This document shows, one piece after another, positions 23,672 to 37,618 of a DNA stretch of 64,000 nucleotides (positions within the stretch are counted from its first letter, which is position 1; every line of letters starts with the position of its first letter). The notes beneath the pieces are model-generated. The model was given only the letters and a program-made list of their open reading frames with translations, did not search any database and had not been told where the DNA came from. Position numbers and translations under genes: made by a program. Origin of the DNA: Phoronis australis (Eukaryota > Phoronida > Phoronidae); assembly GCA_002633005.1 (NCBI GenBank), contig NMRA01000125.1, forward strand, positions 591,566-655,565. Direction: 5' to 3'.

Positions 23672-25030
23672 AGTAGCTATTGCTGATAGAACCTATGGAA
23701 TAAAGAAAAACTCTGAGTGACAAGTCACAGAATTGGCTGAAATTTTACCAGTGGATTCATATCCAACTCAAACGACACTAACCATCATTGATCTCTCCGT
23801 CTTTTTATACTCCCCTGAAATTTTTACATGAAACATTCAAAGAATTCAGCGTGGAAGTGACCTCTTTTGGTAACAGAACTAATCCGTCTAGATTAGGGAC
23901 TGATATTCAATACTGTGTAGGCATGTGTAATATTCACAGGGGAAACTCGTTTTGTCGTACCGACTAATTTAAGTACCCAAACTCAAACTAAGTTATTGCT
24001 AAGGATGTAGCAAACTTACTATTGAAATTTGTAGACGATGAATAAAAGTTACTAAAAACAATAAAGGCCAAAAGTCTGCTCTTCTTTTGATGTCATGCCT
24101 AGAAATTTAACTGAAATGCGCACTTTTTGTGTGCAAGTGTCACTTGTTGTAAATTGTGCAGTAATATAAATTACAAACAGTGACTGACTGCTTTTAATTG
24201 GCAATAGAAAACGTTATTTAGCGTACACTATTGTCTTCTTTGCAAATAGTTTGCTCTCAGACACGTTGGTTTTATCAGAGTCGAAATCAGACTTCCAGTG
24301 CAGAATTTCAGCAAGTGACACCTTGTGGCGCTACAGTAGCAGAACTTCCTGTTCATGGAAATATGTCTGTCGTGGTTTGCAGTTTTAAAAGGCATTCTCC
24401 ATGAAAATGGTCACACGAAGTCTTTATCAAAGAGGGAATCGGCATAAGAAGTGCAGCAGAACATTTACGATATACATGTGATGTGAGTGAGCCAGTTTTT
24501 GAATATGAGCTCACCTGGCCAGAGTGGGCGTTTTTAATTTATAGTGGTCGGTGCACGTACATGTATGCACACGGTCGTTTGTTTCCTTGCCGTTGGGTGA
24601 AATAAATGTCCAATTGGACATTGACAGATACAAGTGTAATCTAGTAAGGGAAATTGGATATGATGACATTGCAAAGAAGTGTGTGTCTGCCCCGAATTCA
24701 TTTGGATCAACGGCACTTCCGCCGGCTTCTTATGAAGAGAGAGGCCAGGATCCACTTGTAATGAAATTGAGTCTGGGTTGGCAAAGGCAAACGGAGCTCC
24801 AGATTTGCTCATGACGTGAAAGCGTTATTGACGAAAAGTTTGCAGCTGGCCAAAGAAGTGGAGTCAAAGTGTACTCCTAAAGTCATCAAGTGGCTGAGGA
24901 AATGAAGTCAGCGTAAGATGGCGAAAAAAACGCTTTAATTGAAATGACTGGCTAACAGAGGCCAAGGTCAGTGGCTGCCTTCTTAAAAGTTTGCACAGGG
25001 ATAGAGACGTTCAAACGATGAAGTGAGAAA
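23672..25030. other. Intergenic, no gene recognised
   Basis: Contains a CTCF-like motif at 24315-24336. Overlapping open frames on both strands at 24534-24814 show no domain similarity. Confidence 0.5.
24315..24336 (+). promoter_or_regulatory. CTCF-like motif (weaker)
   Basis: ACACCTTGTGGCGCT matches the CTCF core with about two or three mismatches, including the conserved AG step. This is a sequence match only. Confidence 0.25.
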
Positions 25031-25036
25031 ATTTAA

Positions 25037-25624
25037 GGTTACCTCAAATCATTCTAACTCGTATATCAAAAAAATTAGACAACTAGCAAAAGTGTATATT
25101 TTCGGAACGAAAAAAGATCAGGGAATATAAAAATATTTTTTGTATTTAGGTACCGTTATCAATTTTTCGTAAAAACCTTTTTAAGTCTAAAATTTCATAT
25201 TTACGAAAGGTACATTCATAGCAAAATAACCCCTCGGTCGATTTTAATGAAACTTTTTTAAATGAAAATTTCACCAGTTATCTCAAAAAAACGCTGGTAG
25301 GAATTTTCGATTAGTTTTTGAGTTTGTTTTCTTTGACAAATCAACTCGCAAAACGTCAGGTATTTTTGTAAAAAATTGAAGTCGTATTCGTCTTTGTTAC
25401 ATCATGCAAAAACTAGGCCTTTATATCCAAAATCCTAATACTCGGGCTGTTTTTGAGATTGATGACTAAATATTAAGTTTGGAAAGTTTCAGTGAAATCC
25501 ACCGCGCTGTATACATTTTATATTAAATTTTGAATTTCCCGAGAATGAAGATAAGGTATTTTGCTAGACACATGTGAAATACTGTAAAAGTGGCCAGTTT
25601 TTGTGAATAAGGTTTGAGATATCC
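25037..25624. mobile_element. 588-bp TTAA-flanked MITE
   Basis: The left end GGTTACCTCAAATC and the right end GGTTTGAGATATCC form a 14-bp inverted repeat with three mismatches. Perfect TTAA lies directly against both ends (25033-25036 and 25625-25628). The interior is AT-rich and non-coding. The TTAA duplication indicates piggyBac or Kolobok mobilisation. Confidence 0.75.
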
Positions 25625-25639
25625 TTAAGATGGGAACTA

Positions 25640-27340
25640 TTAAATGAAGTTCTGGAAAACCTGGGTTAAGACCCTTCTACTGGGAAATTCTTTCAACACC
25701 TTTTTCTGTTGACTGATTGTCGAGAGCTCGAGTGTGTCAGTGTTTAAAGATCCGCAACTCTCTATTTGTGTTGTATGTCCATTCACTTAGACTTGTTCAG
25801 TACTTCATATAGTTTACATGAGTATATTCTGATGTGAAAAGAATGAAAATAGACAACGTGGTTGTACTTTTAATGGTTGTTAGAATAAAGGTTGAAATTT
25901 ACAGCACCTTTTTCGATCAAGGGGGGATTGCTTCAGATACCGCCTAGTACCCATCAGATAATTACTTGACCTACAGCACGATCTGCAGTTTCTAAAAAAT
26001 GCCGGTTGCACATTAATTAGAAAGGTCAAGGCCATTGGATTTATAATTACATCATCCAACTTTTCTACAAATGACAATGTCTCACTGTAGCATCTCGCTA
26101 TGTCACCAACACCTGTAGCAAGGATTAGTGATCTGTAAACAATGTCCTGCCAGCAAATGTTTGAATGCAGGTATGGGTCGTTCTGAATATCTGGATGCTC
26201 ATGTTCAAATAAATGGAAGTAGGACGTTTAATACAGTGGGACATTTTTTACTTTTACTCCAGCTGTATGAGAATTCTCTAGCAGAGGCAGCTTTTTGGGT
26301 GCGAACCTATCCAGAAGATGTATTCTAAAAGATGGGCTAAGATAACTTCCGGTGACCCGAGCAATCACTGCATTTACGGAAATGTTCAACTCCTGCGCTC
26401 TGTTTCGTTCTCAAAGGGTTTTTATTGAGAGATTAATCCCTCGATGTGCTGCAGCTCTTTTCCTCTTTTCCTCAGAAGCACTCAAGAGATTAGGTCGTGT
26501 GTTTTTCACCCGGCTTGGATCAGCTCAATTGACCTCCAGCGTCAGCTATCTTCCGAACGCCTAGCAACGAAACAACTGATGTGGTCGCCGCCTCTGTTTC
26601 AGCTAATTTTGACTGGAAGCATTTGGGAGGAATTGATGAATGGTAATAAATCACAAAAGCCCAACAGGTTTTACTATTCTATAACTCTGGTCAATCCTAA
26701 TCAACACCCTCGTGTTCCTTTAAGTCTTGCTTTTGTTTCATTTCTTTCAACACCCCCACATGTTTCGCGGCTAATATGAGGCTACTGGCCCTAATTGATT
26801 TTCTTGCTTTCAAATGACCCAATTATAAACACTCTTTTAATACTGACTACGTAAATGACCCCAATGTATTTTTGGAAGGGATTTTTTTGCGAAATGTCTT
26901 CACATTTTTTTACAACACGAACCCATTTCCAGAGAATACTGCACAAAAAATCAATGTCTAAACAAATTATTCCAAAATTGACTTCTTTCTGCTTCTCTAG
27001 TTATTCGTTCTAAAGTTAACGATGACACGAACATGGCCTTTCTTGAACCCATTGTTATTACTTTCCTTGCCGGCAAATTTGCTTCTAAAGACCGGCTGAT
27101 ATTTTAGCTAATGAGTTCGGACAAAAATTACTCTTAATTTAATTACTTGAAACACTTTGCTACAGACGAAAATCAGAAATTAAATTATACATGTGAGGTT
27201 GCAATAGCTTTTGAGTTCCGCGAAACAGGTGTCCTTTGGCGCTGTCACGTACTGTACAACGTTAAATTACGGAATGAACAGTTGACTACTGGCGAATAGT
27301 CCTTACAGCAGTAACCAATCGAGTGCTGGCAGCGTGCAGT
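25640..27340. other. Intergenic, no gene recognised
   Basis: Open frames at 26128-26328 and 26444-26779 have no family assignment. The first has a chance-level zinc-finger-like CxxC...KCL..GM string, treated under findings. Confidence 0.45.
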
Positions 27341-27347
27341 GACATGT

Positions 27348-27417
27348 ACGTATACTCGTTGCTACCCTGCGTGTCCGCTTCCTCCTAGCGGACACGCAGG
27401 GAACCAGCGAGTTACGT
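27348..27417. repeat. 70-bp foldback hairpin
   Basis: Arms of ~30 bp around a 9-nt loop. The inner 15 bp are perfect, CCCTGCGTGTCCGC...GCGGACACGCAGGG, and the outer part pairs through CTCG/CGAG and ACGTA. It is related to the hairpin at 2107-2152 by the shared ACGCAGGGAACCAGCGAG side. Confidence 0.8.
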
Positions 27418-27429
27418 ATAACTAAACTA

Positions 27430-30400
27430 TATCGTGTCCCAAAAGATTTTGCGGTGTGTGTCTCGCGATAATTTCCAGCGACCCCCGTTGGTTGGACACT
27501 ATATAAAGACTATGAAAATGCAGTATTAGCCACGGATGTGGAATATTCGTTGGTCTCGAGTGAAACACCGATTTTGAAAAAAGAAGCTGCTCGGAACATG
27601 ATTAGTGGCTAGCCCATTACGTGACTCATGCGTATTTGATCAGTAACATATAACTGTTTACTTCTGTCGTCTCTTTACAGTTCTCGTCTTAGGCCAAATT
27701 AACATTAGCTTAAAGGGGATGGCAACCCTTTTTCGTGTCATTTTTAGTAAAAATTTCGTTGATTATCCCAGACATCTAGTCCAGTTAATTACGGCTCCCC
27801 GAAATTTTATTAATTAATCTTGCATTACTCCGGAAATGACGTTTAGGGGGTTAGGAATTTGTCACCATTTCGTTTCTAGAGCGTTCGAGTTACTGTGAGG
27901 ATCTCTTCTACTGTTGTTTTTGTTCTGGTCTCCTAAAATTGTCGTCACCACTTGTTCTCGTCCCGTCGACGAGTATTCTACGACAAGCTAGGTTGTTTGA
28001 GAACTCAGTTACCAGCTGCCATATTTACAACACTTACATTTCGTTACTTAGCTCAGTGGTAAATTAAACCACACACATTGAACAGTGCAGAACGATCAAG
28101 CACTAAAATGAAACGAAACGACTGCACTTCGTATGTGGTAGATACACGTAGTGTTGTAAATATGACATTGTTCGCTAAAAGGCTTGTGCTTTGTTTTTTT
28201 TTGTGTTTGTCTCCGGTAGTGATTGATCCGACAGAAAATATGTTTTGTCTGTCACTCTCGTTCAGACCAGACAGAGCCTATAATTTAATGTCAAAATTAA
28301 CTACCAATGCACGCACGTCACTAAAACTACGTGTTGAAGTACATTTTTCACCTGAAAACAGAAAACGTGTAAGTCTTCATCACAGACACTTAATCTGAAC
28401 TTTGATGATGCAAAGATAGTTTGCTAAGTTTGTTTTGCCAAATATGAAATACAGATTCAGAATGAATCAATCATCTAACCACTATGTTGTCGGGAACTCG
28501 TTTATGAACACGAGCAAATGCAACATGTATGAACACAACACTGTAGTGAGCACGTCAGTGTCTAAGACATGCAGTCAGGAGTAACATAGAGTGGTAATGT
28601 TATAGCTCACATACACCTGTACCTCCAATACCTTAGTTTTCATCTCAATAAGAAAACCTAATGCGTTTAACTTCAAATTTCGTCTTAGTAACCAACAAAT
28701 GTTGTTCTTCACAAAACACGAAATCCTGCGTTCTGGCCGACCACAAGAAGTTGCCACAAAGTCCTCATTTGTGTCTTTTTCTAAATGGCCACTTTTGCTA
28801 AACTTTTATGATACGAACAAATAAATTGAAATTTCCAGTAATTTAATAAGTACTTACAGGACAATCACATAAATATTACCAAACCTTTGAATTAAACACA
28901 AAAATGGATTTACTAAGTATCAATCGGACATTGCTGTTAGGGAGATCAAACAAGGGAGTTAATTGATGCTGAATTTGTCCATGTGTGCATGAAGGTTCAA
29001 TTTCTATATGCAACACCTTATAATAGCTCATAATGTCCAGTATTAGACAAATTGACTTGAGATATTCCTCAGCCGTATTCGTTCTTCCTATACTTTTTAA
29101 AAGGTTAAAGAATAGCGCCTGGCGCTACACGACTCTTACATTATTTCCAACATTAAAAGTGAAGGAAATAAATGTTAACGAATTCCACGATCACTAAGTT
29201 TCCATAGCAACGTATCGTTTGATGCCCTCTCTGCTCGCTAAGGCAATTAATTGCGATGTAAAACCGAAGCAATGCGCACGTTTTTCCAGTTCGCGGCATT
29301 TCAAGCATCTGTTGACGTGCGCATTGTGCGACAGGGATAGTGGGTTTACTTTCAGGCTACAATGGACTTCAAATGGCTTACCCTACTCAGGTCAGTAAAC
29401 GGCAACATTTAAGGGAATTCGTGGGAATTTCAATGTCATGGTCAATTGGAGATTCATCTTTAAATAATTCTAATACCCTGAGGAATCCGATTAATTCAGC
29501 ATATTGAAATCAACCCAGGACATTCTATACCGGTGATACTATTAGTTCCTAAGCTGACGAAACCCTGTATATTAATCGAGTAAGAAAAATGTTCACTTGA
29601 AAATCAAAGGGCTTTAAAATGCAAGCACTGTTCGTGCATTTAATTACTGATAACAGTGAACAATGTAATAAATTAATGTGCATTACGAAGAGGACACGTT
29701 GAAACAAACTACTGTCACTGGCACCGCAGTTGAAAATGCAGTCAAAAATGCAGTTTCAAGATGCTTAGACTATGTTTGAGTCGAGTTTTGACTTAGGAAA
29801 ATTTGACATTGGAACATCGATAACAAATTGGCAAACAACTTTCATACATTCGCGACTGTGAAAGTGAACTGTAGTTTGTGTCGAGACGGAGCAAGATCAC
29901 CTAAAAATAATAGTGAATTAAAGGAGTAATTGGTATTTCTCACGAGACGCGCATCTCGGACTAGTCCCTAGCCTGAGTTGGAATTAGTTTATTTTAATCT
30001 CCCCTTACTAATGGTTCGTCGTAAAATAACGTCAACTTAATTAGCAAAGAAGAATTGCCTTCACAACCAGGGCACATTGTGATCGCCTCAACAGTGTAGT
30101 TACTCAACAATTCTGTACATGTAAGTCAATTCAATCAGTTTCCAAGTACGGAAGTGAACAATATTGTCAGTGTTTTAAGACCCTTTCATAGTAACGTCGA
30201 CACGTCGATGTTTTAGGGAGTTGCGTTCAGTATGAACGGTTGACTTCGGTAATGGATCCGTCGAAGTTAACAGCGCCAGTTAACTTCGCAATAAACAGGT
30301 TGATTTAGCAGCGGAACGTTTATCGTCAGGTGCCACTGTTGTCGTAAATAATTAAAGGGCAGTGTCTTCGCTAATAGTTGTTTGCGGGAATAATCACCAA

Positions 30401-33400
30401 TCGAATTAGAAATATGTTTTATGTCAATTAGCACAGGTAAATGTTCCCAAATTGTCACATTGAAAAATCTTAGCGTGCAGCGCTACCTCGCAATTACTTC
30501 GATGACGACAGCGTCACCATTTGCGTTAACTGCTGAAGCCAGTATGAACTGTTCAGGTAAATTCGCAGTTTACATCCGCTCAGACCGGAGTTAAGTCAGT
30601 ATGACAGGGCCTTTAGATTTCGTAAAGCCGACTGCGTGCTGTCTTCTGGTACGACGTTACGCGCACCTGGGTAGTTTTATTAGAACACCGCGATCCGTTC
30701 AAGAACTGAACTTCATATTTACATCACTCACCGCTCTAAAGTTTGTTTCAGCTTGTTGCTTACTCAAATCAGACGAAGACTTCGGAGAAACTGGCAGCGT
30801 TATTCACTGAGACCATGCCTGGCTCATAAAATCACCCTCCATGATAAACCAATAATTGGTTTGTACAGCCTGATCTTAAGCCATAAAGGACTCCTGAATC
30901 CCAGAAACAATCTCCAACATGACTAAGGAAAAATTTAAGATCAATTTCATAACAGACTGTGTTCTAATCAAAAGTTGTTTTTTGTGACGAAAGACTTGTT
31001 TATAGCCGCATTAAGGTTATGCATGGCATACATGTAGTCGAGAAGTCTGTGTATTTACCAAATCATCTGCAAAATTATACTTGGTTTTAACGCAGTAAAA
31101 GTATATATTTTCTCAGAATAGAAGCTTTGAAAAGAATGTGTTGACATTCTACCGATGTGCCATTAACAGGGCTACGAGACCGAACGTTGTGAAATGTAGC
31201 AACAAACAAAAAAATAACAAAAAAATCCCCCGTACACTCTTAGCAGGACAACGTTATTAATAACATGACCAAATTTCGTTCGATATTCATATTAAAGATG
31301 GAACTTCACAGCACTTCTACAACTTTATGAAATAAAATTTCGATGAAAACGAATGTTTTATTTTTCATAAGTCCTGTTTTTGCTAAACCCGCATGGAAAA
31401 GTGGAACATTACAAAAGAAAAAAAGTCACAATAGCATTTTGGAGAACGGTGCGTCTGAAAGTTTTATATGGATCCCATCAACCGTTTCTGAAACACCATT
31501 CTCCGGAGTTAGCCAAATTTGTAATTTTTGTAGGTTCCCACATTGCTTATACATATAGTAGGTCAAGTGGGAATGCACATGTAAAACGTACTGGGAATAA
31601 GGAAATACCGAACGCCTGTGGGAGATTCAGACTTAATCGCCTTTACGAGTTCCCTAATTAACTGTTTAAATACACTGTCGCTTACCTGGCTATCTGCGGG
31701 ATGCAAATGGCGCACTTTTTAATCACTTTTGATGTCAATGTCATCTCATCTGTTTCTATTTATGTTGACCTTAAAACCTAGTTGAGAAAAGCTACCTTAA
31801 ATCCGTTGACACAGAAAGATGCTTGTCACTGACCAACCTGTAATTTCCAGTTACAGTTTGTAATACGAACATGGTAAGTCCTAAATATTAGCAATAGGAT
31901 GCAAAAATGCGCTTTTAATCTCCAACATTTTCTTTTTAGCGGTTTATTTCGGGCGCACATGTACATTAGAAGCAAAATTGTTCAACTTGTCACAAACTAC
32001 TGCAATGTTTAAGTCAAGCTGATTTCGCGTTCCATCATGGTATGTTATGTTACTTCCAACCTTTTTATCAAGAAAAAACGAACAAAGTATGTTCGGCTGC
32101 AGTAATGCAGAACGCTCGGTACACTCTGAGTAAGTTGGATGATAGGGTTATCTATTGAAAGTCAGCATCGTTGAATACCAAGTCAAAATTGCTGAGTGAC
32201 TCTACTATTAGATGCTGAGTACCAACTATAGGTGATATGACTAAGCTTTTCAGTGTATTTCCATTTAGACAAGAATCAAGTCGGTTCTGTAAACCTTTGG
32301 GAAAACTGTCAGCTGTTGTGTAGAAGCGTTATTCATACTCAGTAGTGTGAATTTGAAAACCGGATGCTGGCTCAGTCAATCAGTAGGTGCGTGTAAAGGG
32401 ATTGAGCGCATTCGATTAAAGCATCCGGGTATGATTACCTGCACAAGTCAACATCATCACGTAACCAACGACATGTCTTCTGACTGGCTAGAACAAGAAA
32501 CACGATACTTTCCGTTGTGGGGTAATGTTGACTGGCTAGCCGTTGAATACCACTGTTCATTCAAGCCTCCGGCTGGCGTCAGACGTCGATAGCTATGAGT
32601 CGTGACCATTGGCTAAAGAAACTATCTATTCCTGACCATGTAAATAAAGTGAAGAGGCAATGGCATTGGATCAAAGCAGATAAAACCTGCCAAGGTGAAG
32701 AAATCAGAAGAAACAAACATTAGTGGTCGCATAATAAAACAGCTGACCGATCGCTCGGGCATAGCAGATAATATGGCCCTCGGGATAGCCGAGTGTGATG
32801 CCTTCCGCCTTCACCCTCGGGCAACATTGCTCTCCCTAGGATCATATGACTCGACTTCCCCCTCGGGATCGGTACATAAAGAATTTGTGACCTAATGCGA
32901 TACTTACCTGAAAAAAACGCTGTAATTAGTCTCAAGTTTACATTGTTTTCTACATATAAGCTTCTCGTATGCCAATGCCTATGCATATTGTTCAGCCCAA
33001 TTCGTATATTATCCTCGTTTACAAGGGCACCAGACCACTACATGATGCATATCTTCCACAAACTCTTTCCACCTCGCTGAAAAGTCATACGAACACTGAA
33101 GAATCTGCAAATACAAACCATCATTTTTGACGATGTAAACACTGGTGACAAATGGTTCACGCGGATGATTGGAGGCTTGCGAGGACAATTTATACGTTTG
33201 TGCGAACTGAGTTGGTAGTTCGCATATGGATGATCTGCTGTAGACGTGATTCAATGGTTTGGGTGAAGGATTATGGGATTTGCTGCGAGCGATTCCATGC
33301 TCGCGCTTATGATTGCCTGGTGTCATTGGATTAGAAATTTTATGAGAGTTAATTTCACTGCATTACGGATTAGGCTTCAGTGGTGATATCTTAAAAGTCA

Positions 33401-35680
33401 GTAAGAAACCGGAGCTGACGCCATCCAAAGACAATTGCGATGCCCTAGTAGTGCATAAATACACAGAAACTGTTTCAGAAAACCCGCCCTAGACTCATTA
33501 TTATTGCCTTTTTGTTATGGTCATTTTTAATTTTGGTTGATCGATCAGAAGATGAGAAGTCTTTAATAAAAATGACTTCAGGCTTATCTTAATTTCGATT
33601 GAGCTCAGTTGCGTCAAAATTCGTTTATGAAGTTTTTAACTATAACGAAGCGGAATGAGTATCGTTAAGAAGAAAGGTCTTTACAAAACAGACAAAGGAA
33701 AGGGTGACAGTGGTTCAACTGTTCACCTCTAATGTGTACACTGCAAGGATATCAATAACAAGAGGAAATAATCAGCGCTTGGCGCTATCACCTGATCCCC
33801 TTCAGACACGTTTCCTATTTGTATAATTGATACATAATTTAAAAAACGGAAAAAGAGAGTGACATATGACTCCATTATCCACTGCCTGAGAATGAGGTCT
33901 CTGGAGAAGTACAGATTTGCATTTCCTACAGAGTCTGTTCCTGTATTGAATCAATATTCTGTGGAAAAGCTGTGCAAAACTAGTCTTCTCGAAGTTTTCA
34001 ATTCTACTTATGATTAAAACTGCATTTCGTCATGTTTGGCTTTCTAAAAATAACATCCGTTTACTTTTACGAAATCTGTCACCGCGACACAATTTGATTT
34101 CTATAACCAACAAGAACGTTAAAGCCAGCACCGACACAAGAACACTGCTCAGTGTTGATTGGAGTTCAACAACCCTAAAATTGCAAAATGGAAATTGCCG
34201 CATATACGCGTTGCCAATAATTTACTTTGTCGGCTCATTGGACAGCAAACCAAGTGTTGTTTCGTTTTTATAACCCAAAGCGCTTCACTTATATAATTCA
34301 AAATTGACAGCGAAACGCCTCTCCAACCGAAGTGTACGTTTTCAAGTGCGTACATGTATAGACCATATATACTACACAAAACTGATATCCCTAGCAAAAT
34401 TGACCTGACCAGCCCCTCAAATGGGTAAATCTAGCACTGGCAGTCGACAAATGTTTTCTTAAATTTCCCTTCTTCTATATATTTCACCATGCCTTTCTTC
34501 TTCAACTGTCCCTTACGCCCGTCCCTATGACTATGTCGGTCGCAAGTTTCCCTCTTTACCCTACAAATTATGGGGGACACGTACCTATTTATAATGTAAT
34601 GTACACTGCAGCTACATGATATTTTGATATTGAGAGGTCATGTTGTCGTGTCTTGAAGGATAAATACATTTAAATGGGAGTTGCATCGTTATAAACAATT
34701 AGAAAAGTAATAACATGTATCTACTCCTTCCTCTAGAGTGAAGTGAACATATCCAACTAACCAAACTACAGTTACATCATTTCCGGAAGAACTAAGAGAC
34801 CTAGTTTCTTGCGAAACAAGCAAGTTCCCGCAGATTTTCACAAAATTAAGCGAATGAAAAGCAAGTGTTTCACTAGTATGTTCCGAAGCTTACGAGAAGC
34901 TCCTAGCAAAATGGCGGTCACTGAATTGTAGGATTGAATAGACCACTTACGGGTTTATTCGCGGTTGTCGTTAACAGCTATGACGTCTCGCGTGGAGGGA
35001 TAGAACCTGTCATATTTGCTATTGTGTTGAATGTAAGTTCGTCTGGCGTCGGCTACTGTGCCACCGACAGCTTCGTCGGTGGTTATTAGATCGTAGAACC
35101 ACTGCCGTCAAAATACAGCTTTCTACATGTACCACTTTGTGTAGCCTTGGTGCAAAGCTTTGCGCCGATGTAGGTAAAAAACTGACCAAATAAAATCTGA
35201 CACAAAATTAGTGTCATTAAAAACTGCACGCTTCCTTGAGTAAACTGAATTATTTACCGGCGTTGGAAAATTGGTGTTCTAAAGTTATTCCGCTGATAAA
35301 CTTGTGTTGCGGTCTTCTGTGTCGGCTTTCGGTGCCACGAAATATTACGTCACAAATTGGCCAATTTCTTTTTTTCGCCGATTCTGTCTTCAATCAGCTG
35401 TTCTTCTCTTACCAGCAAAGAGGTTAAGTACATGTCACAAAACATTATCGGAACTGGTTTCATTTCCTTACAAATTTTTGATACTTTAATACCAGCAAAC
35501 CGAATTTCAGAACAAATTTTGCTACTACGAAGCTATCATCATCTCCCGAGAGATGTCGCATTTTTTGGAAACGGCGAGTGCGCGTGTCACGAGCGTACGG
35601 TTGAAAACAGAGACTTGCCTTTGTTACAAAAAAAAAACAGATTTGTGCAAGAAAGTGCCGTTAATTAGATTTTTTCATTT
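27430..35680. other. 8 kb intergenic, no gene recognised
   Basis: AT-rich with only short unassigned open frames (up to 106 residues at 28078-28398). It contains one weak start-exon candidate (29362-29390) and a poorly conserved inverted pair near 30178 and 30590. Confidence 0.45.
29362..29390 (+). CDS. Candidate short first coding exon (speculative)
   Basis: The ATG opens MDFKWLTLL and runs into CTCAG|gtcagt, a good donor. A pyrimidine-rich acceptor-like ttactttcag precedes it at 29346-29355. The residues would suit the start of a signal peptide. No downstream exon was identified, so chance is likely. Confidence 0.12.
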
Positions 35681-35682
35681 GA

Positions 35683-35700
35683 ATGGCTGCAACGGGAAAG
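35683..35700 (+). CDS. Candidate first coding exon (speculative)
   Basis: ATG followed by six codons (MAATGK) and an ideal donor AAG|gtgagt, phase 0. If real, it can be joined in frame to the exon-like block at 37619-37686. No family is recognised. Confidence 0.2.
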
Positions 35701-36760
35701 GTGAGTGTCGTCGTTGGCATGCACAGACTCACCCGGTCGTTAGTTCTACATGTTAATGAAAAGTTTCACTACACGGTGACGAGCAAAACTACCCAGGCTT
35801 TATGAAATTTCAGGGCCTGAGGAAGCTAACACACAGTGGGTCCTAGATGTATTTTGACTCCTGTAGTCATACAGCAAGCTGGCTGGCTCAGTGAACCCGT
35901 GCCGTCCCGGTCGCTGTATCCTGTGTCACTGTTGCAACGAATTTCCGTAACAACAATGTTTTACAGGCATTTTGTAGAGAAAAGTACGTTAAAACCACTC
36001 AAATGACGCAATTAATATCACAAATTCTCACAACTAATGAAATGTTACATGCGAGTACGTTAAACACGAGATTTATAAGTCTCAGCTATCGACAGCCGCA
36101 TACAGTGGGACACGAGATGAACTATCAATTCTCCCTACTCTGTCACCTTTTCCGGACATTCTATCTGCTCTCGCGTTTACACGTGTTATCGATCTTCATA
36201 CAGCTCGCACGTTCCACAAACGAATTTTCGCCGCAAATTTAACCTTAAGTATTACGGTCTGCGGAACGTGGCCCAATACCAACTACTGTGTTACCGATTC
36301 CAGCATATTTTCGGTGCTTGGACGATGCCAGGATTCCCAGATCGTTGGAATGCACCTTCGTGCCTCAAGGTTGTTAATAATCTGCAACTTTAACACTGCG
36401 TTAAATGGAAGTGAAATCTTTCCCATAACCGCTGTCTGCAAAGCAAAAACAACAATCTGTCTTCAGTCCTGTTTTTTACTCTGTCTCTGTACCGGTTTTC
36501 CAATTTCAATTTAGTGAAATATGTGAATTTTAAAAATCCTTTTTCACATATTTGTAAGCATTTTGAAAGTCTGTTTATCAAGGTTACGCCGCAATTCAGA
36601 GGTTGACCCGGCAAAGCCTCTGTTGAGATTGAGTTTCTCCTGGAGCGACGCCTTACTAAAAGGAAGGCTTGCTGTACTTCATTGATTTAACTGTCGCACA
36701 TGCAGGCCACGCCACCCTGGGAAGACATTTTCTGTTTTGAATGAAAACGAAATCAGACGG

Positions 36761-36926
36761 CAGTGGCGTATTTGCATGGGGGGGGGGGACAAGGGAGTCA
36801 ACGCCCCCTAAAATTCTCCCCGATTCCATTTAGCAGTTCGGGGGTGCGAATGTCTGACGAGCAACATCGTGGCTAATACTCTGCGCTGGCCCTCCTACTA
36901 AACTCAAAATCCTGGATCCGCCCCTG
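36761..36926 (+). mobile_element. CAGGGGCGG-family (hAT-like) element, full copy
   Basis: Left end CAGTGGCGTATTTGC followed by a G-run; right end AAAATCCTGGATCCGCCCCTG (cited 36906-36926). Flanks GACGG (36756-36760) and GACTG (36927-36931) are a possible 5-bp duplication with one change. The interior matches the copies at 39749 and 41246. Confidence 0.75.
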
Positions 36927-37618
36927 GACTGATACCAGAATAACAATCACTTGTGAGACGCTTGGCATTACAATGACGTAATTTACACTGCAATATCGCA
37001 AGTTCTAGACATGTCGGCTGTCATTAAGTCACGCCGAACACACTTGTTCCCATTGAGCACACCGCCATGTTGGGTTCTAACGAGGAGTATCGGGCCACCA
37101 TCCCGATGAAGCAAGTCACTCAACGATATGTTACAATGTCATATCATTGAATCGCAAGAACAAATGATATTGGTTTGAAAACATTTGTGCTGTTCCATCG
37201 TGAGTGGCCTGAACTTTAAAACAGAACACTGTATACATTCTTCTTCGTGGACTATGGTGGAAAAACTTTGAGGTCCTCTGTTTTATTGTGCAACTTTCGA
37301 TACATGAATAGTGAGATTATTAATTTCCTAACTACTCAGATTGTTACTTTTACCTGATTAGTCATTCTGCGTATACTAATTTTATTTTATTAGACATATG
37401 ACTAATCACCTGATGAGTCACATTATTAATTTTATTTTGAACACAGGCTTAATTTCTATTTGTGTTGTTTTGGTGCACTTGTCACTTAGGTCTAGTATCA
37501 GTAGCCACAATGCTCTATCAAAATGTCCTTTATATGATCTAACTATTTTTGCGTCGTTCATATTTGTATGTGGTGCCACGTGAAGCAGACTAGAGTAATA
37601 TTCTTGTCGTTATTTCAG

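Noticed and set aside
27710-27735. TTAAAGGGGATGGCAACCC resembling a T2/Kolobok terminus
   Set aside because: No matching opposite end was found nearby, so it could be chance or a lone fragment.
30178-30610. Possible element with CCCTTTCATAGTAAC and GTCAGTATGACAGGG ends
   Set aside because: The inverted similarity is short and mismatched (about 11 of 15), and I see no flanking duplication.
34900-35180. Hairpin CCACCGAC...GTCGGTGG plus a TGTAGCCTTGG(T/C)GCAAAGCT block also seen at 2290
   Set aside because: The shared block is only ~20 bp and the extent of any repeat could not be defined.
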